Shown one piece after another: positions 55,308-64,000 of a stretch of DNA of 64,000 bases. Positions within the stretch are counted from its first letter, which is position 1. Every line of letters starts with the position of its first letter. The notes under the pieces are model-generated. The model made no database searches. It was not told the origin of the DNA and saw only the letters and a list, made by a program, of their open reading frames with translations. The DNA is from an uncultured Bacilli bacterium. Its GTDB lineage: Bacteria; Bacillota_I; Bacilli_A; RF39; UBA660. A program made the position numbers and the translations under genes. The stretch spans positions 1 through 64,000 of the forward strand of contig CAKPPW010000003.1 in the NCBI GenBank assembly GCA_934177995.1. The letters run 5' to 3'.

Positions 55308-55949
55308 ATGATGAGAGTATTGTTAAAAGATTATATGAATTCCTATCATGATGTTAAAGATTATCAGCAGACATTTTATGCGATGGATCAAACTCTTAAA
55401 TATATACATGAAAATAATTATCAGGTATATTCCTTTAATCCTGAAACGATTACTCTTTTTAAAGATGATGATAATAAGACTGCTTCAGTAGTTTATCAAA
55501 ATGTTACTGGATTGGGTGATAAGCCTTTAGATGAAGTTCATCAGAATATGTTTAATCTAGCACTATTAGAAGTAGCTATTTATACTTCAACCTATCCTTA
55601 TTTGAAACAAGACTTTTTAAGAGAAAATTTTAAAGAGATATCTATGTTGTTACCTAATGAAGATATTGCTTATTATAGAAGAAACTTATTAGAAAAAAAT
55701 TATTTTTATTATAGTGATTATTGTAATGCTAGAAATAAGAATGAGATAGAAAAAATAAATAAGAGTCTAGAGTCTGATGGTGGAAAAGATAGAAAGATGG
55801 TTAAGTCCACTCCTTATGGTGCTATGTATCAGAATTTAGGAGAAGATAATAATAAAGCTGCCTTTGTAACTAGATTTATTCTTCCATTTATTATTATTTC
55901 TCTTAGTTTATTAATACCTCTATTATCAATTATATTAGCAAATAAATAA
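55308..55949 (+). CDS. tail-anchored protein of unknown function next to sigH
   Basis: 213 aa with no signal peptide; a cytoplasmic body (1-185) and a single C-terminal membrane helix (about 188-210). Residues 30-60 (TLKYIHENNYQVYSFNPETI) weakly recall kinase-like or EssB/YukC-type domains, not enough to name it. It follows the sigma-factor gene by about 30 bp and ends the block. A membrane-held regulator of the sigma factor is possible. Start ATG 55308 or 55311 behind AGGGTGAG. Confidence 0.7.
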   Translation: MMRVLLKDYMNSYHDVKDYQQTFYAMDQTLKYIHENNYQVYSFNPETITLFKDDDNKTASVVYQNVTGLGDKPLDEVHQNMFNLALLEVAIYTSTYPYLKQDFLRENFKEISMLLPNEDIAYYRRNLLEKNYFYYSDYCNARNKNEIEKINKSLESDGGKDRKMVKSTPYGAMYQNLGEDNNKAAFVTRFILPFIIISLSLLIPLLSIILANK

Positions 55950-55978
55950 AGTTCCTATTATGGAGCTTTATTTGTTTT
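55944..55978 (+). terminator. terminator of the sigH block
   Basis: 12-bp stem (55944-55955 with 55962-55973) with one G-T pair and loop TATTAT, then T's. Confidence 0.85.
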
Positions 55979-55999
55979 AATTGATGGATTATTTGGTAA

Positions 56000-56024
56000 C
56001 AAAAAAACCTTACCATTGGTAAGG
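56000..56024 (-). terminator. hup terminator
   Basis: On minus, CCTTACC/GGTAAGG with loop AAT and seven T's. Confidence 0.85.
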
Positions 56025-56036
56025 AATTTTGCTTTA

Positions 56037-56312
56037 CTATTTATTAACAGCATCTTTTAAAGCAGTTCCAGCTTTAAATCCAACGCTCTTGCTAGCTGCG
56101 ATTTGGATTGTAGCACCTGTTTGAGGGTTACGTCCTTCACGAGCTGCACGTTCAGAGATTTTGAATACACCAAAACCAGCTACAGATACTTTATTTCCAT
56201 TTACAAGTTCATCTTTGAATAAATCAAATGTTGCAGTGAAAACTTTTTCAACATCAGATTTACTTAAACCTGTAGTACTTGCGATAGCTTCTATCATTTC
56301 AGACTTTTTCAT
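56037..56312 (-). CDS. hup: DNA-binding protein HU
   Basis: 91-aa nucleoid protein: MKKSEMIEAIASTTGLSKSDVEK at the start and GFGVFKISERAAREGRNPQTG, the DNA-intercalating arm with Pro. Dimer that bends DNA. AGGAGGTGAAAC precedes the start, and TATAAT lies near 56332 on minus. Transcribed against fork direction. Confidence 0.96.
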   Translation of the reverse strand: MKKSEMIEAIASTTGLSKSDVEKVFTATFDLFKDELVNGNKVSVAGFGVFKISERAAREGRNPQTGATIQIAASKSVGFKAGTALKDAVNK

Positions 56313-56439
56313 TGTTTCACCTCCTGTACTGTCTAATTCATTATAGCATATATTTTTTAGAAAAGTATATGATTAATGGGTAAAATTTACACTTTTCTTT
56401 ATTATTTAAAAGAAAATAGATTATATATAGAAAATATGT

Positions 56440-56468
56440 TTGATTATAAAAGATAAATATGTTATAGT
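56440..56468 (+). promoter_or_regulatory. candidate uvrA promoter
   Basis: TTGATT (56440-56445), 17-bp spacer, TATAGT (56463-56468). A second -10-like TATACT (56553-56558) lies closer to the gene. No LexA box is seen. Confidence 0.5.
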
Positions 56469-56580
56469 ATGAATGTATTAATTCTTATTATGAGTAAAAT
56501 CAGAGGAGTTTTAACAAATTAATAAAATTCTTTTATTTTTTCAAAAAAGTGTTATACTAACAACGAAATGAGGTGTTACT

Positions 56581-59388
56581 ATGGATAAAATAATAGTAAA
56601 GGGTGCAAGAGAGAATAATTTAAAAAATGTAAATATTGAACTTCCTAAAAATAAATTGATTGTTATGACTGGACTTTCTGGTAGTGGAAAAAGTTCATTA
56701 GCTTTTGATACAATTTATGCAGAAGGACAAAGAAGGTATGTAGAGAGTTTATCAGCGTATGCTAGACAGTTTTTAGGTGGTAGTGAGAAACCTGATGTTG
56801 ATTCTATTGAGGGGTTATCACCGGCTATTAGTATTGATCAGAAGACAACTAATAAAAATCCACGAAGTACGGTTGGTACAGTAACAGAAATATATGACTA
56901 TTTAAGATTATTGTTTGCTAGAGTAGGTACACCATACTGTCCGACACATCATATGCCAATAAAAAGTCAAAGTGTAGAAGAAATTGCTAATAAAATATTA
57001 GAATATCCAGTTGGTACTAAAATAGTTTTATTAGCACCAGCTGTTTATGGTGAGAAAGGTACTCATAAAGAATTACTTGCAGATTTAATGAGTGAAGGTT
57101 ATATTAGAGTTCGTATTAATGGTGAGATGTATGATTTGTCTGATAAAATAGAACTAGACAAAAATAAAAAAGATAATATAGAAGTAGTAGTAGATAGATT
57201 AGTTTTAAAAGAAGATATACGAAGTCGTTTAAGTGAAGGGCTAGAAAATGCTTTAAAACTAGGACATGGGAAAGTAGTTGTACAATTTAACTTAGCAAAG
57301 GAATTAGTTTTCTCTGAAGATTTTGCTTGTCCTTATTGTGATTTTTCCTTACCAGAACTAGAACCTAGAATCTTTAGTTTTAATGCTCCATATGGTGCTT
57401 GTGAAGAGTGTAAAGGACTAGGAGTAAAATTACAAATGGATCCTGACTTAGTAATACCAAATAAAGATTTAAGCTTAGAAGAGGGAGCTATTGTAACATT
57501 AGGTGATGACACTGAGGGAATTTATTATAAGAAGTTAGAGTGTCTTTGTAAGCATTATAAGATAAGTACTAAAAAGGCTTTTAAGAAATTAACTGATAGA
57601 GAAAAAGAATTAATTTTATATGGTAGTGATGAACCTATTTTATTTGATTATAGGTCAAAAAGTGGTAATCATTTTCATCAAGTAGATTATTATGAAGGTA
57701 TAATCAATAACTTAGAGAGAAGGTATATGGAAACATCTAGTACTTGGATTAGAGAATGGCTAGAAAAATTTATGATTGAACATACTTGTGAGACTTGTAA
57801 AGGTTCTAGACTAAAAGATAATGTTTTATCAGTATTAGTTGGTGGAAAGAATATTTATGAATTAACTTGTATGAGTATAAAAGATTTAATACCTTTCTTT
57901 ACAGAAATCAAACTTAGTGAAGAACAATTAAAAATTGCAGATTTGTTATTAAAAGAAATATTATCCAGATTAACCTTCCTAAAAAATGTTGGTCTTGAGT
58001 ATTTAACACTAGCACGAAGTGCTGCTACTTTATCTGGTGGTGAAGCTCAAAGAATTAGACTAGCTACCCAGATAGGTTCTAGATTAACAGGAGTATTATA
58101 TGTACTAGATGAGCCAAGTATTGGTTTACATCAAAGAGATAATGATCGTTTAATTAAATCTTTACTTGATATGCGTGATTTGGGTAATACCTTAATCGTA
58201 GTAGAACATGATACTGATACGATGCTTGCTGCTGATTATTTGGTTGATGTTGGACCAAAAGCAGGAGATGAAGGTGGAAGAATAGTAGCAGCTGGAACTC
58301 CACAAGAAGTTATGCAAAATGATAAAAGTATAACTGGTAGATACTTAAGTGGAAAAGAGTGTATTGAAGTACCAAAAAATAGAAGAAAAGGTACTGGTAA
58401 ATATATAACAATTAAAGGAGCAAGAGAAAATAACTTAAAGAATATTACTGCTAAGATACCTCTTGGTACATTTACTTGTATTACAGGAGTAAGTGGTAGT
58501 GGGAAGAGTACTTTAATTAATGAAATATTAGTTAAAAGTGCGATGAATTATGTTTATCATAGTAAGAATAAGCCAGGACAACATGATAAAATATTAGGAC
58601 TTGAGAATATAGATAAAATAGTAGATATATCTCAAACACCAATTGGACGTACTCCTAGAAGTAATCCTGCTACTTATACAGGTGTATTTGATGATATTAG
58701 AGATTTGTTTACTACTACTAAAGAAGCAAAGATGCTTGGTTATGAAAAAAATAGATTTTCCTTTAATGTAAAAGGTGGAAGATGTGAAGCTTGTCGTGGT
58801 GATGGTGTAAAGAAAATTGAGATGCACTTTTTACCAGATGTTTACGTTCCTTGTGAAGTTTGTCATGGAACTCGTTATAATCAAGAGACTTTAAAAATAA
58901 AATATAAGGAGAAGAATATTGCTGATGTTTTAGATATGCGAGTACATGAAGCGTTAAAATTCTTTGAAAATCATAGTAAAATAAAAAATAAGCTTCAAGT
59001 TTTAGAAGATGTTGGATTAGGTTATGTAAAACTAGGACAAAGTGCTCCTACATTATCAGGAGGGGAAGCAGAAAGAGTCAAACTTGCTAAGGAATTACAG
59101 AAAAAAGCGACTGGAAAAACTCTGTTTGTTTTAGATGAACCAACTACTGGTCTTCATACTGATGATATAAAGAGGTTGCTTGCAATTTTACAAAAAATAG
59201 TAGATAATAATGATACAGTAATAGTAATAGAACACAACTTAGATGTTATAAAATGTGCTGATTATATTATTGATTTAGGAAAAGAAGGTGGAGATTTAGG
59301 TGGTGAGATAATTGCTACTGGTACACCTGAAGATATTAGTAAAGAGAAAAACTCTTATACGGGACAATTCCTAAAAAAGATTTTATAG
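56581..59388 (+). CDS. uvrA: excinuclease ABC subunit A
   Basis: Damage-recognition ATPase of nucleotide excision repair. 935 aa with two ABC modules: GLSGSGKSSLAFDTIYAEGQ and GVSGSGKSTL, signatures SGGEAQRIRLA and SGGEAERVKLA, and zinc clusters CPYCDFS...CEECKG and CEACRGDG...CEVCHG. uvrB is not adjacent in this window. Confidence 0.97.
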   Translation: MDKIIVKGARENNLKNVNIELPKNKLIVMTGLSGSGKSSLAFDTIYAEGQRRYVESLSAYARQFLGGSEKPDVDSIEGLSPAISIDQKTTNKNPRSTVGTVTEIYDYLRLLFARVGTPYCPTHHMPIKSQSVEEIANKILEYPVGTKIVLLAPAVYGEKGTHKELLADLMSEGYIRVRINGEMYDLSDKIELDKNKKDNIEVVVDRLVLKEDIRSRLSEGLENALKLGHGKVVVQFNLAKELVFSEDFACPYCDFSLPELEPRIFSFNAPYGACEECKGLGVKLQMDPDLVIPNKDLSLEEGAIVTLGDDTEGIYYKKLECLCKHYKISTKKAFKKLTDREKELILYGSDEPILFDYRSKSGNHFHQVDYYEGIINNLERRYMETSSTWIREWLEKFMIEHTCETCKGSRLKDNVLSVLVGGKNIYELTCMSIKDLIPFFTEIKLSEEQLKIADLLLKEILSRLTFLKNVGLEYLTLARSAATLSGGEAQRIRLATQIGSRLTGVLYVLDEPSIGLHQRDNDRLIKSLLDMRDLGNTLIVVEHDTDTMLAADYLVDVGPKAGDEGGRIVAAGTPQEVMQNDKSITGRYLSGKECIEVPKNRRKGTGKYITIKGARENNLKNITAKIPLGTFTCITGVSGSGKSTLINEILVKSAMNYVYHSKNKPGQHDKILGLENIDKIVDISQTPIGRTPRSNPATYTGVFDDIRDLFTTTKEAKMLGYEKNRFSFNVKGGRCEACRGDGVKKIEMHFLPDVYVPCEVCHGTRYNQETLKIKYKEKNIADVLDMRVHEALKFFENHSKIKNKLQVLEDVGLGYVKLGQSAPTLSGGEAERVKLAKELQKKATGKTLFVLDEPTTGLHTDDIKRLLAILQKIVDNNDTVIVIEHNLDVIKCADYIIDLGKEGGDLGGEIIATGTPEDISKEKNSYTGQFLKKIL

Positions 59389-59398
59389 GAGGATAAAG

Positions 59399-59824
59399 AT
59401 GAAAATTGTTATCTTATCAAAAGGAAAAGAAAGACTAAATAGATCTATAGAGTGGTTATTATATTTTATATCTTACTCTTTAGTCTTCATTATAGTAGGT
59501 AGTTTTTTTAAATCATTTTATATAGATAGTGCTCATCCATTACTATATAGTATACTAGCTACTTTTATTCTCTATATCTTAAATAAAACTGTTAAACCGG
59601 TATTGGTTAGTTTAACTATTCCTATAACGGGTGTTACTTTAGGATTATTTTATCCTTTCATAAACTTATTTGTTTTGAAATTAGTAGATTGGATACTTGG
59701 TAGTCACTTTGACTTGAAAGATTTCTGGGTAGCTCTAGTTATTTCTATTCTTATTTCTGTTATGAATTTTGTAATGGAAGACATAGTTATAAAGCCACTT
59801 ATTAGGAGATTTAGACATGAGTAG
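59399..59824 (+). CDS. phage-holin-IV family membrane protein (YvlD-like)
   Basis: 141 aa with four predicted transmembrane helices; the stretch ILNKTVKPVLVSLTIPITG is typical. yvlD sits between uvrA and lgt in B. subtilis as here. Not a phage gene in this setting; function unknown. Overlaps lgt by 8 bp. Confidence 0.82.
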   Translation: MKIVILSKGKERLNRSIEWLLYFISYSLVFIIVGSFFKSFYIDSAHPLLYSILATFILYILNKTVKPVLVSLTIPITGVTLGLFYPFINLFVLKLVDWILGSHFDLKDFWVALVISILISVMNFVMEDIVIKPLIRRFRHE

Positions 59825-60629
59825 AGTAGCATTAGATTTAGGTTTTATTAAGATTTATTATTATACAATTTTCATCTTATTAGCTATTGTTTCTGCTACA
59901 TATTTAATAATTAAAGAAGCTAGAAAACAAAATATAGATAAAGATTTTTTAATAAATACTATTTATTATGTAATAATATTTGGTATATTAGGAGCAAGAC
60001 TATATTATGTAATATTTGAGTGGGATTATTACGTTAAAAATCCTTTAGAAATATTTGCTATTTGGCATGGTGGACTTGCTATTCATGGTGGTATAATAGT
60101 AGGACTAATTTTTATTCTATATTATTGTCATAAAAATAAAGTTTCTAATCTGAAGTTTTTAGATATGGTAGTAGTAGGGTTAATTTTAGCACAAGCGATT
60201 GGTAGATGGGGCAATTTCTTTAATCAGGAAGCTTATGGTGCTATAACTACTAAGCAAGAACTTATTAATATGCATATACCGCAATTTATTATAAACGGTA
60301 TGTATATAGATGGAAACTATTATCAACCTACCTTTTTATATGAATCCATTTTAGACTTATTAGGATTTGTAATATTATTTTTAACCCGTCTTTATCCATA
60401 TCTTAAAATTGGCTTTTTAACTGGCTTATATTTGATTTGGTATGGAGTAACTAGGTTTTTTGTTGAAGGGATGAGATCAGATAGTTTGATGTTAGGTCCT
60501 TTGAAAATGGCTCAAATAGTTTCTATTATGATGATAATTTGTGGTATATATTTCTGTTTTATAAGAAATATAAAATCTAAAAAATTTGAAAACTTATATC
60601 AAGAAGGAGGAATTAGACATGAAGTATGA
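59817..60629 (+). CDS. lgt: phosphatidylglycerol-prolipoprotein diacylglyceryl transferase
   Basis: First enzyme of lipoprotein maturation. 270 aa, seven transmembrane helices, with HGGLAIHGGIIVG, GRWGNFFNQEAYG (signature) and RFFVEGMRSDSL. Its substrates would include YidC. AGGAG before the ATG. Confidence 0.95.
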   Translation: MSRVALDLGFIKIYYYTIFILLAIVSATYLIIKEARKQNIDKDFLINTIYYVIIFGILGARLYYVIFEWDYYVKNPLEIFAIWHGGLAIHGGIIVGLIFILYYCHKNKVSNLKFLDMVVVGLILAQAIGRWGNFFNQEAYGAITTKQELINMHIPQFIINGMYIDGNYYQPTFLYESILDLLGFVILFLTRLYPYLKIGFLTGLYLIWYGVTRFFVEGMRSDSLMLGPLKMAQIVSIMMIICGIYFCFIRNIKSKKFENLYQEGGIRHEV

Positions 60630-61509
60630 AGTTGGTATAATAGGATGTGGAGTAGCAGGTATGACTGCTGCTATATATTTGAAAAGAAGTGGTATATCTT
60701 GTGCTATATTTGAATCATCAATGCCTGGTGGACAAATAGTAGCAAATGATAAGATAGAAAATTATCCTGGGTTTTCCAAGATATCTGGTAGTGATTTAGC
60801 TATCTCTATCTTAAATCAAGTTAAAGAATTAGAAATACCAGTTATTTTTGAAAAAGTTGAGAAAATAGATAATAAGGGAGTAGAGAAAGAGATAATTACT
60901 GATAAAAATACGTATTCTACTTTAAGAGTTATAATAGCAACAGGCAGAAAATCAAAGAAGCTTAATGTATTATTTGAAGATAAGTATTTTAATCATGGAC
61001 TTAGCTTTTGTGCTGTTTGTGACGGAAATTTATATAAAGATAAAGACGTAGTGGTAGTAGGTGGCGGAGATAGTGCCTTAGAGTCTGCTATTTATCTTAG
61101 TCCTATAGTAAAAAGTATAACTATTCTTCATAGACGTGATAAGCTTAGAGCTAAAAAGAGTCTTGTAAATAAAGCAGAAAAATTAGAAAATGTTTCTTTT
61201 AAACTTGGTGAAGTATTATCTTTTATTGGAGAAGATAACTTAGAAGGGGTTAAATTAAAAAGTGAAGAAGTAATTAATTGTGAGGCTGTTTTTATCTGTA
61301 TTGGTCAAACTCCTAATACTGAATTTTTAAATAATATGAATATTTTATCAAAAGACTCTTACATAGAAGTAGATGATAATTTTGAAACTAAACAGAAAGG
61401 TATCTATGCAGTAGGAGATTGTGTTTTTAAACCACACTATCAAATTGTTATTGCTATGAGTGAGGCAGCTCGTTGTGCCCTAAGAGTAAGGGAGGATATT
61501 CATGAATAA
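60619..61509 (+). CDS. trxB: thioredoxin-disulfide reductase
   Basis: 296-aa flavoprotein: FAD motif GIIGCGVAGMTAA, redox centre CAVCDGNLY, NADPH motif VVGGGDSALESA and AVGDC near the C-terminus. ATG 60619 follows AAGGAGG; it overlaps lgt by 11 bp. Confidence 0.93.
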   Translation: MKYEVGIIGCGVAGMTAAIYLKRSGISCAIFESSMPGGQIVANDKIENYPGFSKISGSDLAISILNQVKELEIPVIFEKVEKIDNKGVEKEIITDKNTYSTLRVIIATGRKSKKLNVLFEDKYFNHGLSFCAVCDGNLYKDKDVVVVGGGDSALESAIYLSPIVKSITILHRRDKLRAKKSLVNKAEKLENVSFKLGEVLSFIGEDNLEGVKLKSEEVINCEAVFICIGQTPNTEFLNNMNILSKDSYIEVDDNFETKQKGIYAVGDCVFKPHYQIVIAMSEAARCALRVREDIHE

Positions 61510-62452
61510 AAAAGTTGTAGTGCTTGGTGGTGGAAAAGGAATATCTTATCTTTTAGCAGGACTAAAAGATTTTCCTCTTGATATTACGGCAGTTATTTCC
61601 GTAGCAGATAATGGACAAAGTACAGGAAAGCTTCGTGAAGAGTTTCATATTCCAGCTGTTGGTGACATTAGAAAAGTAATTACTAGTTTATCAGAAAGTG
61701 ATGAAAATATAAAAGAGATGTTAGCATATCGTTTTCATACAACCAGTGATTTAGATGGTCATGCTCTTGGTAATTTAATACTAACTTCATTACTAGATAT
61801 TACTGGTAGTTTAAAATCTGCTATTGAAGAGTTATCCATCTTATTAGATGTTAAGAGTAAAATTCTTCCTTTAACAGAAGATGAAAATATAACTTTAATG
61901 GGTGAAGCGATAGATGGAGATATAATTGAAGGAGAAGAGATGATTACTAAGTCTCCTAAGAAAATAAAAAAACTATTTTATAAAGAGGAACCTCATATTC
62001 TAAATGAAGTGATTGAAGCTATTAATGAAGCAGATCTTATTCTTTTAAGCATGGGTAGTTTATATACTTCATTATTCCCTAACCTATTAGCTAAAAAAGT
62101 AATAAAAGCTCTTGATAAGACAAAAGCACCTATTATGTATGTTTGTAATATAGTAACACAACCAGGTGAGACTGATAATTTTACTGTTAGTGATCATGTT
62201 AATTTAATAAATCAATACTTAGGTACGCATAAATTAGATGTAGTTATTGCTTCAAATTCTCCTATATCTCAAGAAATGGCAGAGAAATATGCAAGTGAAG
62301 AAAGAAAAGACCCAGTTAAAATTGATTATGCTGTTTTAAAATCATTAGATGTAGAATTTATTGAAGCAGACTTGTTAACTATAGCTGATAATACTTTAAA
62401 ACATCATAGTCAAAAATTAAGTTCACTAATATTTTCTTACTTAATGAGGTGA
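61502..62452 (+). CDS. yvcK: gluconeogenesis factor YvcK (MgfK, CofD-like)
   Basis: 316 aa. Nucleotide-binding start VVVLGGGKGISYLLAGLKD and VADNGQSTGKLREE. In Bacillus it binds UDP-GlcNAc and links carbon metabolism with wall synthesis. Overlaps trxB by 8 bp and precedes whiA; rapZ, usually just upstream, is missing. Confidence 0.94.
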   Translation: MNKKVVVLGGGKGISYLLAGLKDFPLDITAVISVADNGQSTGKLREEFHIPAVGDIRKVITSLSESDENIKEMLAYRFHTTSDLDGHALGNLILTSLLDITGSLKSAIEELSILLDVKSKILPLTEDENITLMGEAIDGDIIEGEEMITKSPKKIKKLFYKEEPHILNEVIEAINEADLILLSMGSLYTSLFPNLLAKKVIKALDKTKAPIMYVCNIVTQPGETDNFTVSDHVNLINQYLGTHKLDVVIASNSPISQEMAEKYASEERKDPVKIDYAVLKSLDVEFIEADLLTIADNTLKHHSQKLSSLIFSYLMR

Positions 62453-62456
62453 TGGT

Positions 62457-63365
62457 ATGTCCTTTACAACTAAGATAAAAGAAGAGATAGTCTCTAAAAA
62501 TTTGTCAGAGACAGAAAAATATTCTATATTAGCAGGCTTTGTTAGAAATAATGCTACCTGGTATGAAGATAAACTACAACTTATTAATGAGAATAGTGAT
62601 ATAATTAACTATTTTAAAAATATATTAGATATGTTTAAAGGAATTAAGTATGAAGAATATACTAAGGATAGCAACAATTTTACTAAAAATGATTTACATG
62701 TTTTAGAAATAGTAGAAGGTAGTTCTTTTCTGCTTGATTTAGTATCTTATCAAAAAGAAGTACCACCTGATTATTTCTTTGATGGAAAACTAGAAACAAA
62801 AGCTTACCTAAAAGGAGTATTTTTAAATGGTGGTAGTGTTAATGATCCGAAAACTTCAAGATATCATATGGAAATATTAATTGACTATCCAGAAGAGGCA
62901 GTTTTTGTGCAGAAAGTATTAAATTCTTATAATTTAAATATTAAGATGCTTAATAGAGATCGTAGTTATATGCTTTATCTAAAAGAAGCGGAAAAAATAA
63001 GTGATTTTTTAAAAATTGTTGATGCAACAAATTCTGTTTTATATTATGAGAATGTTAGAATTTATCGTGATAAGAAAAATCAAACTAATAGGCTTAATAA
63101 TTGTGAACAAGCGAACACGGATAGAATAATAGCTAGTGCTTTGGAACAACTTAATCAAATAGAAATACTTAAAACAAATAATGCCTTAGACTTATTAGAT
63201 GATAAAACAAAAGAAGCTCTTTATTATCGTGAAAAATATAAAGAAGCTTCTTTAAAAGAGTTGAGTGAAATTATAAAAAAAGAAACTGGTCGCTCTATTT
63301 CTAAGTCTGGATTAAATCATCGATTTAGAAAAATTAAGGAACTAGCTTCTAAATTTATGGAGTAG
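62457..63365 (+). CDS. whiA: DNA-binding protein WhiA
   Basis: 302 aa: N-terminal LAGLIDADG-derived domains ([24 protein letters not shown]) and a C-terminal HTH ([28 protein letters not shown]). In Firmicutes WhiA binds DNA and affects chromosome segregation and division. Convergent with clpP, overlapping by 11 bp. Confidence 0.94.
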   Translation: MSFTTKIKEEIVSKNLSETEKYSILAGFVRNNATWYEDKLQLINENSDIINYFKNILDMFKGIKYEEYTKDSNNFTKNDLHVLEIVEGSSFLLDLVSYQKEVPPDYFFDGKLETKAYLKGVFLNGGSVNDPKTSRYHMEILIDYPEEAVFVQKVLNSYNLNIKMLNRDRSYMLYLKEAEKISDFLKIVDATNSVLYYENVRIYRDKKNQTNRLNNCEQANTDRIIASALEQLNQIEILKTNNALDLLDDKTKEALYYREKYKEASLKELSEIIKKETGRSISKSGLNHRFRKIKELASKFME

Positions 63366-63936
63366 TAGTTAATATTTTATCAACAAGACCGTAATCTTTA
63401 GCATCATTAGCTGTTAAATAGTTGTCTCTATCAGTATCGTTTTCTATTTGCTTAATAGATTTTCCTGTGTTTTTAGCAAGAATTTCATTAAGCTTTTTCT
63501 TTGTCTTTAAGATATGTTCGGCAGCAATTTTTATTTCTGTAGCTTGTCCACTAGCTCCACCAAGTGGTTGATGAATCATAACCTCACTATTAGGTAAGGC
63601 ATACCTTTTGCCTTCTTTACCACTAGATAATAAGAAAGCTGCCATACTTGCTGCCATTCCAAGACAAATAGTAGAAACATCACTTTTAATAAAATTCATT
63701 GTATCATAAATAGCAAAGCCAGAAGTAACATTACCACCAGGAGAATTAATGTAAATAGAAATATCTTCATGACTTAGTGAATCAAGATATAAAAGTTCTG
63801 CTACTACAGTATTTGCTAAGATATCATCTATTTCACCAGATAAAAGAATTATTCTATTTTTTAATAGTCTTGAAAATATATCGTAGCTTCTTTCTCCCCC
63901 AATTTCTTTATCAACTATCATAGGAATTAAGCTCAT
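63355..63936 (-). CDS. clpP: ATP-dependent Clp protease proteolytic subunit
   Basis: 193 aa, serine protease of the ClpXP/ClpCP machines. Catalytic Ser in GMAASMAA, His in MIHQPLGG, Asp in [10 protein letters not shown]. Start ATG 63936 follows AAGGTGA. The 64-bp remainder of the window upstream shows no clear CtsR operator. It ends inside whiA. Confidence 0.96.
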   Translation of the reverse strand: MSLIPMIVDKEIGGERSYDIFSRLLKNRIILLSGEIDDILANTVVAELLYLDSLSHEDISIYINSPGGNVTSGFAIYDTMNFIKSDVSTICLGMAASMAAFLLSSGKEGKRYALPNSEVMIHQPLGGASGQATEIKIAAEHILKTKKKLNEILAKNTGKSIKQIENDTDRDNYLTANDAKDYGLVDKILTTTP

Positions 63937-64000
63937 TTTATCACCTTTATCTTTCTAAAATTACTATATCCGTAAAGATAGTTAAATATACTTAAAATAG

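Noticed and set aside
59399..59824. Prophage remnant suggested by holin-like protein
   Set aside because: YvlD-type gene at its normal uvrA-lgt position; no other phage genes.
1..64000. tRNA, rRNA, CRISPR or insertion sequences
   Set aside because: No cloverleaf, rRNA segment, spaced repeat array or transposase was seen; the only repeat array is the parS/Noc one.

Overview
The window is an AT-rich stretch of a Bacilli-type (Firmicutes/Bacillota) chromosome centred on the replication origin. Gene order over most of its length matches the Bacillus subtilis origin region and several other B. subtilis blocks. TGA is used as a stop (for example in mnmE, ychF and agrC), so the genetic code is standard and this is not a code-4 mollicute. 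The small gene set, the low GC and a few sporulation-type genes (spoIIR, spoIIQ) suggest an uncultured gut-type Bacilli or Erysipelotrichia-like lineage. The sequence alone does not settle the taxon.

Layout. 1-385: 136-bp tandem repeats that each carry a Noc-binding site, with parS sites between them; the array is cut by the left edge. 386-9371 (minus strand): dnaA, dnaN, a comK-family gene, recF, gyrB, gyrA. 7844-8000 and 9372-9690: DnaA-box clusters on both sides of dnaA, a bipartite oriC. 9735-19740 (plus): rpmH-rnpA-yidC-jag-unknown-mnmE-mnmG-rsmG, then noc and parA-parB. 19761-31835: mscS, a DUF951 gene, an AbgT transporter, ychF, a laccase-domain gene, rpsF-ssb-rpsR, a DHH phosphodiesterase, rplI, dnaB helicase, an M23 peptidase, walJ, rlmH and ung. 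31838-34372 (minus): lemA and a class A penicillin-binding protein. 34478-47444: ywiB-argS, rpoE, prfA-prmC-spoIIR-mntP, murA, an SGNH hydrolase, rpmE, an unknown gene followed by a second DnaA-box cluster, rpiB, ywzB, spoIIQ, mbl and tagO. 47536-50287: a complete agr-type quorum-sensing locus, with agrA-agrC on plus converging on agrB-agrD on minus; the 39-aa agrD is easily missed. 50552-64000: csp, hpf, cysS-pseudo-YugP-mrnC-rlmB-sigH, hup (minus), uvrA-yvlD-lgt-trxB-yvcK-whiA and clpP (minus).

How it fits together. Most genes point away from oriC, in line with fork movement. Initiation (DnaA, DnaN, gyrase, DnaB helicase, two DnaA-box regions) sits beside segregation and nucleoid-occlusion functions (ParA, ParB, Noc and their DNA sites). 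Translation and RNA modification genes fill much of the remainder. Envelope genes (YidC, TagO, MurA, MreB/Mbl, PBP, M23 peptidases, Lgt) indicate a walled Gram-positive cell. ComK, a SigH-like sigma factor and the agr locus suggest density-dependent or competence-type regulation.

The points most worth following up are the composite parS/Noc-site array, the agr locus with its unassigned Trp-rich signal peptide, a short ComK lacking the C-terminal region that in B. subtilis carries the MecA-binding motif, a DnaA-box cluster about 34 kb from oriC, a Noc with a ~220-residue disordered insert, and a YugP-like protein without its catalytic HExxH.
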